The position numbers and the translations under genes were made by a program. Shown here in pieces: positions 57,701 through 64,000 of a DNA stretch of 64,000 nucleotides; the first letter of the stretch is position 1, and each line of letters begins with the position of its first letter. The notes below the pieces were generated by a model that made no database searches, was not told where the DNA came from, and saw only the letters and a program-made list of their open reading frames with translations. The stretch lies in contig JAUYTN010000011.1 in the NCBI GenBank assembly GCA_030695205.1, positions 30,234 to 94,233 on the forward strand, given 5' to 3'. The stretch is from Burkholderiaceae bacterium (GTDB lineage Bacteria; Pseudomonadota; Gammaproteobacteria; Burkholderiales; Burkholderiaceae_C).

Positions 57701-57930
57701 AGCCCCTGCAAGGTGGCCACGGCGTTTTCCAGCTTGCGGGCCACCTCGGTTTCAAGCTGGGCCGGGGCCGCACCGGGCAGCGTGGCCACCACGGTGATGG
57801 TGGGCAGGTCCAGGTCGGGAAAGTTCTGAACCTTCATGGCCTTGAAGCTGAGCACGCCCGCAAAGGTGAGCATGACAAACAGCATCAGCGCCGGTATGGG
57901 GTTGCGGATGGACCAGGCGGATACGTTCAT
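54793..57930 (-). CDS. RND efflux permease, HAE1-type
   Basis: 1045 aa inner-membrane proton antiporter. SIRNPIPALMLFVMLTFAGV is TM1; PDLDLPTITVVATLPGAAP starts the porter domain. TM4 motif LALSLVIGILVDDAIVEVEN holds the proton-relay acidic pair, and TM10-12 end SFRSPMAVAVIGGLITSTFL. Typical length and twofold repeat. It probably exports hydrophobic drugs or solvents with the fusion protein and outer-membrane channel encoded upstream. The ATG at 57930 follows a 67 bp gap that may contain an eroded repeat copy. Confidence 0.95.
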   Translation of the reverse strand: MNVSAWSIRNPIPALMLFVMLTFAGVLSFKAMKVQNFPDLDLPTITVVATLPGAAPAQLETEVARKLENAVATLQGLKNIYTKVQDGAVTVTAEFRLEKPVQEAVDDVRSAVQGVRADLPADVRDPIVKKIDLAAQPVLAYTVRVSSLDVEALSWLVDDTITKKLLSVRGVGAVTRVGGAQRQVAVELDPDRLLALGITAADVSRQLKQVQLESSGGRADLGGSEQPLRTLATVASAQELAGIELSVGGGNPNVPPQRIRLDQVATITDTVAEPRAAALLDGKPVVGFEVARSRGASEVEVGAAVRAALADLQTAHPDMELTESFDFVTPVKEEFDGSMVLLYEGAILAVVVVWLFLRDWRATFVSAVALPLSVIPAFIGMHYLGFSINVVTLLALSLVIGILVDDAIVEVENIERHLRMGKPPLQAAMEAADEIGLAVIATTFTLIAVFLPTAFMSGIAGKFFKQFGWTASLAVFASLVVARMLTPMMAAYIMQRNANAHREPWWMPRYLVWASWCLKHRFITGVAAIGFFVGSVMLIPLLPTGFIPPDDNSQTQVYLELPPGSTLTDTLASAEAARVLLSGVDEVRSVYTTIGGGSAGTDPFAGGGGAEVRKATLTIQLTPRGERPRKQVIENRMREVLSDLPGVRSKVGLGGSGEKYVLALTGEDPVALAQAAAAVEKDLRTIPGLGSIASSAALVRQEVAIRPDFAAAADLGVTPAAIADTLRIATLGDYDAALPKLNLAQRQVPIVVKLDSAARQDIDLLGRLTVAGTHGPVMVSQVARLELASGPAVIDRFNRSRNVNMEVELSGMPLGDVTRLVQDLPAIQNLPPGVKVVEVGDAEVMAELFASFGLAMLTGVLCIYIVLVLLFKDFLHPVTILAALPLSLGGAFVGLLVADKSFSMPSLIGLIMLMGIATKNSILLVEYAIVARRGNDGSDGHPVVAPMPRFDALLDACHKRARPIIMTTLAMGAGMLPIAVGWGAADSSFRSPMAVAVIGGLITSTFLSLLVIPAVFTYIDDVAQWLGRVWARAGGVGRAVGQPRT

Positions 57931-57954
57931 ACCGGATACTCCCAAAACATGAGC

Positions 57955-58010
57955 TGGCTGCGCTTTTTCAACAAGCGCGAATGGCACTTTTGATGCATTA
58001 TTTTTTCTCC
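57955..58010 (+). repeat. Possible degenerate dispersed repeat between fusion protein and permease genes
   Basis: AGCTGGCTGCGCTTTTTCAA, CAAGCGCGAATGGCACTTTT, GATGCATTATTTTTTC. CAAGCGC-AATGGCA resembles the core of the copy at 59961 (CAAGCGCAAATGGCA), but the flanks differ. It spans the stop of the fusion-protein gene. Confidence 0.45.
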
Positions 58011-59254
58011 GCCGTGGCCGCTGCCGGTGCAGGCGCTGAAGCAGCCGGTGCGGGCACCGACGCGGCCACCACCTTGACCAGATCGCCGTCGTTCAGAAAG
58101 CCTGCCCCCTGCGTCACCACACTGGCCGCTGCCGCGCCCTGGGCGCTCGGCAGGCCAGCGACGATTTCCACCCGATCGCCCAAGCGGCGGCCCACTTCCA
58201 CCTTCACCCGCTGCACGCGAGCGGTACCGTCGGGCTGTGCCTGGGGCTGGGCCAGTACAAACACATAGGTGAAGCCATCGCGGTTGACCACAGCGGCCTG
58301 GGGCAAGGTCTGGGCCACGGTCTCGCCCAGCGCCAGCTGGCCGGTGGCAAACATGCCCGCCTTGATGCTGGCGGCCGCGCCGGGCAGCAGGTCGACATAC
58401 ACCAGCGCCGAGCGGGTTTGTGGATCGACGGTGGGGCCGACCATGCGCACCCGGCCCTGGGCCACGCCGCCGCTGGCAGCCTTGAGCGTTACGGCCTGGC
58501 CGGGTTTGACCCGGGCGAGATCGGCCGCCGTCACCTCGGCCCGCCACTCCAGCCTGCCCTGGCGGATCAGCCGGAACAGCTCTGTTCCTGCGGGCACCAC
58601 CGCACCCAGGGTGGCGTTGCGGGCGGTGACGGTGCCGGCATAGGGAGCCTGCACCTGGGCGTGGCGCAGCCGCAGCTCCTGCACGGCCAGCATGGCCTGG
58701 GCCGACTCGACCCGCGCCTGCGCGGTGACGGCAGCGGTGGTGAACTGGGCAATCTGCTGCTCGCTCATGGCGCCGGTGGTTTGCAGGCTGCGGGCACGCT
58801 CGGCGTTGACCTGGGCCTCGGCGGCGTTGGCCCTGGCCTCGGCCAGTGCGGCTCGGCTCTGGGCCACCTCGGCCCGCACGCCCTCGGCATCGAACACGGC
58901 CAGCACCTGGCCGGCCTTGACGGTATCGCCCACGGCGGCACGCAGCTCGGTCAGGCGCAGGCCGTTGGCCTCGGAAGCCACGCTGACTTCCTGCCAGGCG
59001 GCCACACTGCCGTTGGCGGTGAGGGCCTGGCCCCAGGTGGCGAGGGCGGGGTTGGCCACGGTGACGGTCATGGCGGGTTTGGCTTTGGAGACGGCTGCAT
59101 CGGCCCCGGTATCGGCGGCCCGGCCCTGCATGGGCTGCCAGGCCAGCAGCAGCGCCACGGCCAATGCCACGGCAGAAGCCCCGGACAGGGCCAAGAAGCG
59201 GGAAGAACGTGGCCAGTGGATGGACCTGGAAAAGGAAGAGGGCTGGGTTGGCAT
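57998..59254 (-). CDS. RND efflux periplasmic adaptor (membrane fusion protein)
   Basis: 418 aa. An N-terminal hydrophobic segment (FLALSGASAVALAVALLLAW) anchors or exports it. Then come the lipoyl half (TANGSVAAWQEVSVASEANG, RAAVGDTVKAGQVLAVFDA), an alpha-hairpin rich in Ala/Glu (AEVAQSRAALAEARANAAEA), the second lipoyl half (APYAGTVTARNATLGAVVPA) and the beta-barrel/MP domains. It bridges the permease and outer-membrane channel. The C-terminus is Ala/Pro-rich. Start 59254 gives the standard N-terminus. Same operon as the outer-membrane protein, 44 bp downstream of it. Confidence 0.94.
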   Translation of the reverse strand: MPTQPSSFSRSIHWPRSSRFLALSGASAVALAVALLLAWQPMQGRAADTGADAAVSKAKPAMTVTVANPALATWGQALTANGSVAAWQEVSVASEANGLRLTELRAAVGDTVKAGQVLAVFDAEGVRAEVAQSRAALAEARANAAEAQVNAERARSLQTTGAMSEQQIAQFTTAAVTAQARVESAQAMLAVQELRLRHAQVQAPYAGTVTARNATLGAVVPAGTELFRLIRQGRLEWRAEVTAADLARVKPGQAVTLKAASGGVAQGRVRMVGPTVDPQTRSALVYVDLLPGAAASIKAGMFATGQLALGETVAQTLPQAAVVNRDGFTYVFVLAQPQAQPDGTARVQRVKVEVGRRLGDRVEIVAGLPSAQGAAAASVVTQGAGFLNDGDLVKVVAASVPAPAASAPAPAAATAEKK

Positions 59255-59298
59255 GGGAATCCCTGCAAAGTTGAACCAAACGGTGGAGCGGGCGGCGC

Positions 59299-60858
59299 TC
59301 AAAGGGCGGAAGCGGAGGCTGCGGACTGGTGCGCCGAGGGAGAGGCTTGCGAGATGGAAGCGGCGGGCTGCGCCCAGCCACCGCCATAGGCGCGGTAGAG
59401 GTCCACCCAGGCCAGCAGGCGCTCACGGCTCAGGTCGGCCAGCGCCTGCTCGGCGGCCAGGGCGCTGCGGCGGGTGTCTTCCAGCTCCAGCAGGCTGCCC
59501 AGCCCGGCACGGTGGCGGTCGGTGGCGGCTTGCAGGGCACGCACAAAGCCCTGGGTGGCGATGGCGGCATCGGCCTGGCGGGCGGCGGTGCTGTGCAGCG
59601 CCAGCAGAGCCTGCTCCACCTCGCGCACCGCTGTGCGCACACTGGCGCGGTAGGCCAGCACGGCTTCGTCGTAGGCAGCCTGCTGCACCTGCACCTGCGA
59701 GGCGCGGCGGCCCGCATCGAACAGCGGCAGGCTGAGCTGCAACGGGCCGACCAACCAGGTCTGGCCGTCGCCGCCCGCACCCCGGGTGCCTATGGCGGTG
59801 ATCTGTCCGCTCAGACCCAGGCGGGGGTAGCGGTCGGCCTCGGCGCTGCCCACATCGGCACTGGCTGCGGCCACGCCACGCTGGGCTGCCCACACATCGG
59901 GCCGCTGCGCCAGCAGCCGGGCGGGCAGCACCAGCGGCAAGGCATTGTCAGGCAGCGCTGGAATTTCATAAGAAAAAATGCCATTTGCGCTTGATGCATA
60001 TGGATAGTTTGCTCTACCTTCATGATCAGCTGGCGCAACCTGGGCTGTGACCGGTGGCGCCGAAGAGGCCTGCAACTGCTGCTTCAGCGCAGCCGCGTCC
60101 ATGGCGGTGATCGCGGCCAGGCCCTGGAGGGTGGCATCGCATCCGGCCTGCTGCTGGGTCACCAGCATGCGGCCTTGGGCGGCGCTGGCCTGGACCAGAG
60201 CGGCGTTGGCGGGCGACTCGAAGCCCACGCGGGCGCGGTCCTGCGTCAACCGGGCCACGGTGTCGCGGGCCTGGGCATCGGCGCGGGCAATGCGCAGCAT
60301 CTGCTGGCACGAGCGCCAGCCCACGTACTGCCGCGCCACCTCGGCGGCCACGGCCACACGGGCCTCGTGCCACTGGGCCTGACTGGCTTGCAAGCGCTGG
60401 TCAGCGGCGGTGGCAGCGGCCTGCTGCCCGCCGAACACATCCAGCTCCCAGGCCACCTGCAGGCCTGAGCTGGCCTGTGTGAGCGGGGGCATGTTGACTT
60501 GGCCAACGCTGCGCCCTGCCCCAGCAGCGGCATTCACCACCGGGCTGCCCGTTGCCCCGGCAGACACCACGGCATGGCGGGCCTGGGCAACGCGGGTGGC
60601 GGCGGCGGCCACGCCAGGGCTGGCCTGTTGGGCGGTGTCGAGCAGGTGCAGCAGCACCGGGTCGTTCCACTGCTGCCACCACGCCTGGAGCTGGGCTGGG
60701 CTGCCCGCGTGGGGCAATGCAGTTTGCGCAGGGTCAGCGGTCATCCAACTGGCCGGGGCCGTCACCGCGACATCGGGAGCGGGCACAGACAGGGCACAGG
60801 CGCTCAGCAGCAGGGGCCAGCATGCCAGCAGCGGTCGGGCAAGGCGTGGAGGGTTCAT
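59299..60858 (-). CDS. RND efflux outer membrane factor (NodT/OprM family lipoprotein)
   Basis: 519 aa TolC-fold channel. Lipobox LLLSACALS predicts a lipid-anchored channel. Two homologous OMF halves (WWQQWNDPVLLHLLDTAQQA to TAMDAAALK, and LPLVLPARLLAQRPDVWAAQ onwards) are separated by a linker. That linker, about residues 281-300 (ANYPYASSANGIFSYEIP), is encoded by an in-frame dispersed repeat and has no place in the family. The start overlaps the TetR stop as ATGA. Since the frame and the second half remain intact, the channel is probably functional. Confidence 0.92.
   Translation of the reverse strand: MNPPRLARPLLACWPLLLSACALSVPAPDVAVTAPASWMTADPAQTALPHAGSPAQLQAWWQQWNDPVLLHLLDTAQQASPGVAAAATRVAQARHAVVSAGATGSPVVNAAAGAGRSVGQVNMPPLTQASSGLQVAWELDVFGGQQAAATAADQRLQASQAQWHEARVAVAAEVARQYVGWRSCQQMLRIARADAQARDTVARLTQDRARVGFESPANAALVQASAAQGRMLVTQQQAGCDATLQGLAAITAMDAAALKQQLQASSAPPVTAQVAPADHEGRANYPYASSANGIFSYEIPALPDNALPLVLPARLLAQRPDVWAAQRGVAAASADVGSAEADRYPRLGLSGQITAIGTRGAGGDGQTWLVGPLQLSLPLFDAGRRASQVQVQQAAYDEAVLAYRASVRTAVREVEQALLALHSTAARQADAAIATQGFVRALQAATDRHRAGLGSLLELEDTRRSALAAEQALADLSRERLLAWVDLYRAYGGGWAQPAASISQASPSAHQSAASASAL
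59961..60018 (-). repeat. Dispersed hairpin repeat, copy 7, in frame inside the outer membrane factor gene
   Basis: Minus strand: AGAGCAAACTATCCATATG, CATCAAGCGCAAATGGC, ATTTTTTCTTATGAAATT. CCAT pairs with ATGG, followed by T6. It matches copy 2 (17559-17613) almost base for base in its first 40 bases. It is read through in frame and adds about 19 residues to the encoded lipoprotein, in the linker between the two OMF halves. Confidence 0.9.
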
Positions 60859-61622
60859 GCAGGGCTTTCAGTCGGAGGTTGAATCGGAAGAGGAAGCTGG
60901 CGGCGCTGGCGTTCAGCGTCCACCATGGCCAGGGCGTTGTCGGTGAAGCGGGCGGCCCAGGCATCGATGGCCTCGGGGCTGCCCAAAAGATGGGGGCGGA
61001 TGGCCTGGATGACATCGCGCCCCATGAACAGAAACACACCCTGGCTGACGATGGCAAACGCCAGGCGGTGCAAGTCGTCATCAGCCTGCGCCAAGCCCAG
61101 GTGGCGGCACAGCACGGTGACAAGTTCTGCCTGGTAAGGGCGGATGCCATTGTCAATTTCCTCAGCCCACATGCCGGTGGGTTCGACCATTTCGCGCATG
61201 TGCAGCCGGGTACACAGTTGCACCTGCTCATCCTGCTTCAAGGGCATGACAAAACCCGCATACAACCCCTGCAAGGCATCGCGCAGCGTCATGGCGGGGT
61301 CTGAAAACAGCGCAATGTCGTCGCGGGCACTGCCCATGGGTTCGGAAAAAGCCGCCCGGTACAGACCCTGCTTGTCACCAAAGTAGTAGCTGATGGCCGC
61401 CACATTGACCCGGGCTGCTGTGGCGATCTGCCGCACCGAGGCTTTGGCATACCCCTGTTCGGCAAAGAGGCGCACCGCTGCAGCCAGCAAACGCGCCCTC
61501 GGTGCATCCCCGTCTGCGCAGCCGCCTTCGCCGCCGTCTGGACCGGGAAAGGACGCCTGCCCGTGCGCCTGTGGATGCGCATGTGGGTGAGCGGGCGTGG
61601 TGGATGCAGAAGACACAGTCAT
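60855..61622 (-). CDS. TetR family regulator of the RND operon
   Basis: 255 aa. A 40-residue His/Pro/Gly-rich N-terminal extension precedes the TetR helix-turn-helix (RARLLAAAVRLFAEQGYAKA, SVRQIATAARVNVAAISYYF) and a CecR/DUF1956-like ligand domain (FVMPLKQDEQVQLCTRLHMR). It probably represses its own operon until an efflux substrate binds. It is the first gene and overlaps the next by ATGA. ATG 61622 is preferred over a GTG at 61628. A candidate operator lies 16-31 bp upstream. Confidence 0.92.
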   Translation of the reverse strand: MTVSSASTTPAHPHAHPQAHGQASFPGPDGGEGGCADGDAPRARLLAAAVRLFAEQGYAKASVRQIATAARVNVAAISYYFGDKQGLYRAAFSEPMGSARDDIALFSDPAMTLRDALQGLYAGFVMPLKQDEQVQLCTRLHMREMVEPTGMWAEEIDNGIRPYQAELVTVLCRHLGLAQADDDLHRLAFAIVSQGVFLFMGRDVIQAIRPHLLGSPEAIDAWAARFTDNALAMVDAERQRRQLPLPIQPPTESPA

Positions 61623-61637
61623 GCCCACAGTGTAGTT

Positions 61638-61653
61638 TCAAACAAACGTTTGA
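61638..61653. promoter_or_regulatory. Candidate TetR operator
   Basis: TCAAAC-AAAC-GTTTGA, 6 bp arms, overlapping a perfect CAAACGTTTG core (61643-61652). It lies just upstream of the TetR start, the usual place for autoregulation, in a locally AT-rich stretch. Confidence 0.6.
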
Positions 61654-61736
61654 TTCACTCTGGACAGTATGTCCCTGCCCGATCGGGGGCATTGGGCCGC
61701 AGCCGGGGCAAGCGGCTGCGCCGCCGCCAGCCCAGC

Positions 61737-62447
61737 TCAGACCGCCATGTAGCGGCCCGGCCGGTGGTTGATGGCAAGCGTCAGGTTGAGGGCCACCGCA
61801 CCCACGATGGACCAGAGCAGCTGCGACAGGGGCACAAAGGCCATGGCAACCAGCACGATGCTGCAGTCCAGCGCCATTTGCACATGGCCAGCGCGCCAGC
61901 CGCGCTTGTCTTGCAACCACAGCACCAGCACGTTGAGCCCACCCAGGCTGGCCCGGTGCCGAAACAGAATCAGCATGCCTGTGCCGGCCAGCAGCCCACC
62001 CATGACCGCGGCATAGGGGGTGGCCAGGTGCTGTATGCCCAGCCAATGCGGTATGGCCTCGGCCAAGGCCGAGAGCAGGGTCACCGCGGCCAGTGTTTTG
62101 AGGGTGAAGGCGCCCCCCATGCGCTGCCAAGCCAGCAGGTAAAACGGCAGGTTGATGGCAAAAAACACCACGCTGAAGTTCCAACCTGTGGCGTAGTGCA
62201 TCAAAAAAGCCAGCCCCGCCGTGCCTCCGGTGAGCAAACCGGCGTGGCGAAACAGCACCACACCCAAGGCCACAAACAGCGTCCCCACGAACAGGGCCTG
62301 CACGTCTTCGTGCCAGCGGTGGCGAGGTACGGCGCCACTTCCCGCACTGCCAGTGCTGGCCGGGCCACCCACGCTGGCGGTGCCGCTAGGCGGGGAGGAT
62401 GCGGCTGCATCGGCGGTGGGTGGGGTGGCGGTGGTCGGGGTGGTCAT
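61737..62447 (-). CDS. YitT family membrane protein
   Basis: 236 aa. A 45-residue Ser/Gly/Pro-rich N-terminus precedes five or six TM segments: ALFVGTLFVALGVVLFRHAG, FSVVFFAINLPFYLLAW, YAAVMGGLLAGTGMLILFR, and NVLVLWLQDKRGWRAGHVQM. LLTGGTAGLAFLMHYATGW and LASLGGLNVL-type glycine motifs fit the DUF161/YitT core; the cytoplasmic C-terminal DUF2179 domain found in Firmicutes forms is absent. Function unknown. The gene lies 114 bp upstream of the TetR gene on the same strand. Confidence 0.87.
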   Translation of the reverse strand: MTTPTTATPPTADAAASSPPSGTASVGGPASTGSAGSGAVPRHRWHEDVQALFVGTLFVALGVVLFRHAGLLTGGTAGLAFLMHYATGWNFSVVFFAINLPFYLLAWQRMGGAFTLKTLAAVTLLSALAEAIPHWLGIQHLATPYAAVMGGLLAGTGMLILFRHRASLGGLNVLVLWLQDKRGWRAGHVQMALDCSIVLVAMAFVPLSQLLWSIVGAVALNLTLAINHRPGRYMAV

Positions 62448-62490
62448 GGCGGGGTTCGCAGACGGGTTTGACAGGCAGGAAGGACAACGG

Positions 62491-62511
62491 GGCCGCATTG
62501 TCGGTGCGGCC
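62491..62511. terminator. Hairpin between the DUF429 gene and YitT gene
   Basis: GGCCGCA-TTGTCGG-TGCGGCC, a perfect 7 bp stem. It follows the DUF429 stop (62535) on the minus strand by about 25 bp and could end that transcript. No long T-run follows. Confidence 0.4.
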
Positions 62512-62534
62512 AGGGGCCGAGATGTTGCGCCGCA

Positions 62535-63431
62535 TCAAGCGGTGGCAATCCAGCCTTCCAGAGGATCTACCCCCGGGGGCATACCCCAATCCACAAGCCC
62601 ACCAGGCTCACCGGGACCGGCGGCGGCCTGGGTTCGAATCTGGGCCTGCCAGCACCACGCGGCTTGCACCAGGGCCAGCACCGCGTCCAGGGTGTCGCCC
62701 CGGGCATCGGCCACAGCGACCTTGGCATGGTCAGGCGACAGGTGCAGCGCCAGCCCAAGGCGGGAGCGTCCTGCCACCAGCGCGGCGAGCATGTGCTGGC
62801 GGGCCTGGGCGTGGGCAGGTGTCTGGCGCGCGGCATCGTCGCTTTTGTAGGGGATGCGCCCGCCCAGCAGCTCGCGCGCCAACAAACCTGGGTAGGCCTC
62901 CAGCGCCACCCGGGTATGCCCGGTGGCAACAGTGCCAGGGTGGCGATGGGCAGGGAATGCGGCACCGGCAGCCAGCAAACCGGGCAAACCCGCGTGCATC
63001 ATCCAGGCGACGGGGGGGTTGACCCACTGCATGCTGGGGCTGGAGCCTGCGGGCCGGTCGGTGGCGCGGTGGGCCCATTTGCCCCCCACTGGCCGCTGGG
63101 CACAGAAGGCCTTGAAATACGCGCGCAACTCAGCCCTGGGTAGGGCCAGGTAGTGACGGACACAAGGCAGCCAGTCCAACGGCCAACCGAAGGCTTGAAC
63201 CAGCTCCCTGGGCAGTCCGAAAGGCAAATCAAACCCACCGACCCAACTGCCTTGCCCCAGCCGCTGCTGCCACAGTGGCAGGCTGGGAAAGTGCTCAAGG
63301 CCGTCCAGCCAGACCACCCCGTCGGCCAGACGACCCATGGCCTGGGCGATGGGTTTTCGGGCGGTGGGGCTGCTGGAGAAGTCGCACCCCAGCAGAGGCA
63401 CGGCGCCAACCGGCACCGGTGCAGACGTCAC
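62535..63431 (-). CDS. DUF429 domain protein (RNase H-like fold)
   Basis: 298 aa. The N-terminal LLGCDFSSSPTARKPIAQAM supplies the acidic residue of an RNase H-like site; GSWVGGFDLPFGLPRELVQA, VALEAYPGLLARELLGGRIP and SPDHAKVAVADARGDTLDAVL are typical of DUF429. Enzymatic activity in this family is predicted, not proven. The start is GTG 63431, overlapping the upstream stop as GTGA; an ATG-start reading would need 31 further residues that overlap the neighbour. Confidence 0.85.
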   Translation of the reverse strand: MTSAPVPVGAVPLLGCDFSSSPTARKPIAQAMGRLADGVVWLDGLEHFPSLPLWQQRLGQGSWVGGFDLPFGLPRELVQAFGWPLDWLPCVRHYLALPRAELRAYFKAFCAQRPVGGKWAHRATDRPAGSSPSMQWVNPPVAWMMHAGLPGLLAAGAAFPAHRHPGTVATGHTRVALEAYPGLLARELLGGRIPYKSDDAARQTPAHAQARQHMLAALVAGRSRLGLALHLSPDHAKVAVADARGDTLDAVLALVQAAWCWQAQIRTQAAAGPGEPGGLVDWGMPPGVDPLEGWIATA

Positions 63432-63775
63432 GGCTCGGGCGTGGGCCTGGGGGTGTCGCTGTCGGGCAGGTGGTAGGCGTCGGCCACATAGGCCGGGCCT
63501 TTCATGACCATGACGATGGCGCAACCAATGGCCAGGGTCAGCACCAGTGTCCAGTGCAGCACCACCACCCCGGCAATCACGTAGTCAAACAGCAGCAGCT
63601 CGCGCGCCAGCTCGCCACTGGGCTCACTGGGGGCGGACAGGTGCGCACCCACAGCCAGCAGCACCGGCAGTGCCGTGCCCCAGCCCAGGATGCGCGGCAA
63701 GCGCCGCCAAAGTACCCACTCCAGGCCCGATGCACTGCGCTGAAACCCAGGGAGTTGTTGCAGCCAGCGGCTCAT
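63428..63775 (-). CDS. Small membrane protein, unknown function
   Basis: 115 aa. Two or three hydrophobic segments (ILGWGTALPVLLAVGAHLSA, YVIAGVVVLHWTLVLTLAIG, IVMVMKGPAYVADAY), with an N-terminus MSRWLQQLPGFQRSASGLEW. No family recognised. It lies 9 bp after the BLUF-protein gene and overlaps the DUF429 gene, so the three are one transcript. Confidence 0.75.
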   Translation of the reverse strand: MSRWLQQLPGFQRSASGLEWVLWRRLPRILGWGTALPVLLAVGAHLSAPSEPSGELARELLLFDYVIAGVVVLHWTLVLTLAIGCAIVMVMKGPAYVADAYHLPDSDTPRPTPEP

Positions 63776-63784
63776 GGCAACACC

Positions 63785-64000
63785 TCACACCCGACCGACG
63801 ATGGACGCGGTGGCCATCAGCTCTTCCAGCAGCGCCAGGCTGACCTTGCCGGACACACTGTAGGGGTCGAACTCAGGCCGCTCGGAGTACTTGAGCACGA
63901 TGGAGGTGTTGAGCTTGGCGAGGTTGACCTGCCCCATGGTCCAACCGCCAAAGCGGCGCTCGGTGATTTCTTCGTAGTGCAGCAGCTGCACCTCGGTGTG
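63785..64000 (-). CDS. BLUF-domain photoreceptor, C-terminal part
   Basis: At least 71 residues up to the right edge; the N-terminus lies beyond the window. HTEVQLLHYEEITERRFGGW and MGQVNLAKLNTSIVLKY match the end of the FAD-binding blue-light BLUF fold, including the conserved W-x-M-G tail. The final helices (PYSVSGKVSLALLEELM) form a short C-terminal cap, typical of the small, effector-free BLUF proteins. It heads a three-gene block with the small membrane protein and DUF429. Confidence 0.8.
   Translation of the reverse strand, partial: HTEVQLLHYEEITERRFGGWTMGQVNLAKLNTSIVLKYSERPEFDPYSVSGKVSLALLEELMATASIVGRV

Noticed and set aside
54805..57993. Very long open frame on the plus strand opposite the RND permease gene (over 1000 codons)
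   Set aside because: It is an antisense shadow typical of GC-rich DNA, rich in His, Gln and Arg, and has no family motif; the minus-strand RND sequence is unmistakable.
62629..62642. GGGTTCGAATCTGG resembling the T-arm of a tRNA
   Set aside because: No acceptor or anticodon arms fit around it, and it lies inside the DUF429 coding sequence.

Overview
The window is a dense, high-GC bacterial chromosome segment with short gaps, many 1-4 base start/stop overlaps and no rRNA, tRNA, phage, transposase or CRISPR. Gene content points to Betaproteobacteria, order Burkholderiales, most likely Comamonadaceae: a DUF3460-scpA pair, a pabB-pabC fusion, a thiD-thiE fusion, the DUF3305/DUF3306 formate dehydrogenase (FDH) cluster, and AT-rich dispersed hairpin repeats. 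This placement is inferred; no 16S gene is present.

Layout. 1-6758: ispH (cut by the left edge), fkpB, radC, an Smr protein, a truncated hemoglobin, a YbbP-type permease and upp. 6802-22835: a molybdenum FDH locus. The minus-strand set Tat-signal peptide, fdhA, fdhB, lipoprotein, fdhC and a small secreted protein ends in a terminator lying just before fdhD. A plus-strand NtrC-type regulator and histidine kinase follow, then minus-strand torD, a polyferredoxin, DUF3306, DUF3305 and mrp. 22990-32755: a diguanylate cyclase, metG, a YoaK protein, a BamE-like lipoprotein, a SulP permease, DUF3460, scpA and nadB. 32810-38841: a TPP riboswitch and thiC-thiO-thiS-thiG-thiDE. 38869-45069: panD, pabBC, nadA, nadC, panB and panC. 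45087-50621: a membrane protein of unknown function, the conserved yibN-grxC-secB-gpsA block, gpmA and ctpA. 50627-53866: a MoeB/ThiF enzyme, a Thermus/alpha-type isocitrate dehydrogenase and a divergent LysR regulator. 53909-61622: a TetR-headed RND efflux operon ending in a DUF6671 gene. 61737-64000: YitT, DUF429, a small membrane protein and the C-terminus of a BLUF photoreceptor.

The genes form a few coherent modules. Formate oxidation combines a Tat-exported Cys-type FDH, its Fe-S subunit and cytochrome b with maturation factors (FdhD, TorD-like, Mrp) and a two-component system. Cofactor synthesis covers thiamine, pantothenate, NAD and p-aminobenzoate. The thi operon has thiS and thiG but no thiF; the MoeB/ThiF gene at 50627 is the only visible candidate for ThiS adenylation.

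The most unusual feature is a family of about 50-58 bp AT-rich hairpin elements, at least seven clear copies. Their stems keep pairing although the stem sequences differ, and a T-run follows. They fill intergenic gaps, overlap start or stop codons (thiDE, gpsA, secB), and one sits in frame inside an outer-membrane efflux gene. More diverged copies appear to lie inside thiO and metG. This resembles, by analogy only, the protein-inserted palindromic elements known from Rickettsia.
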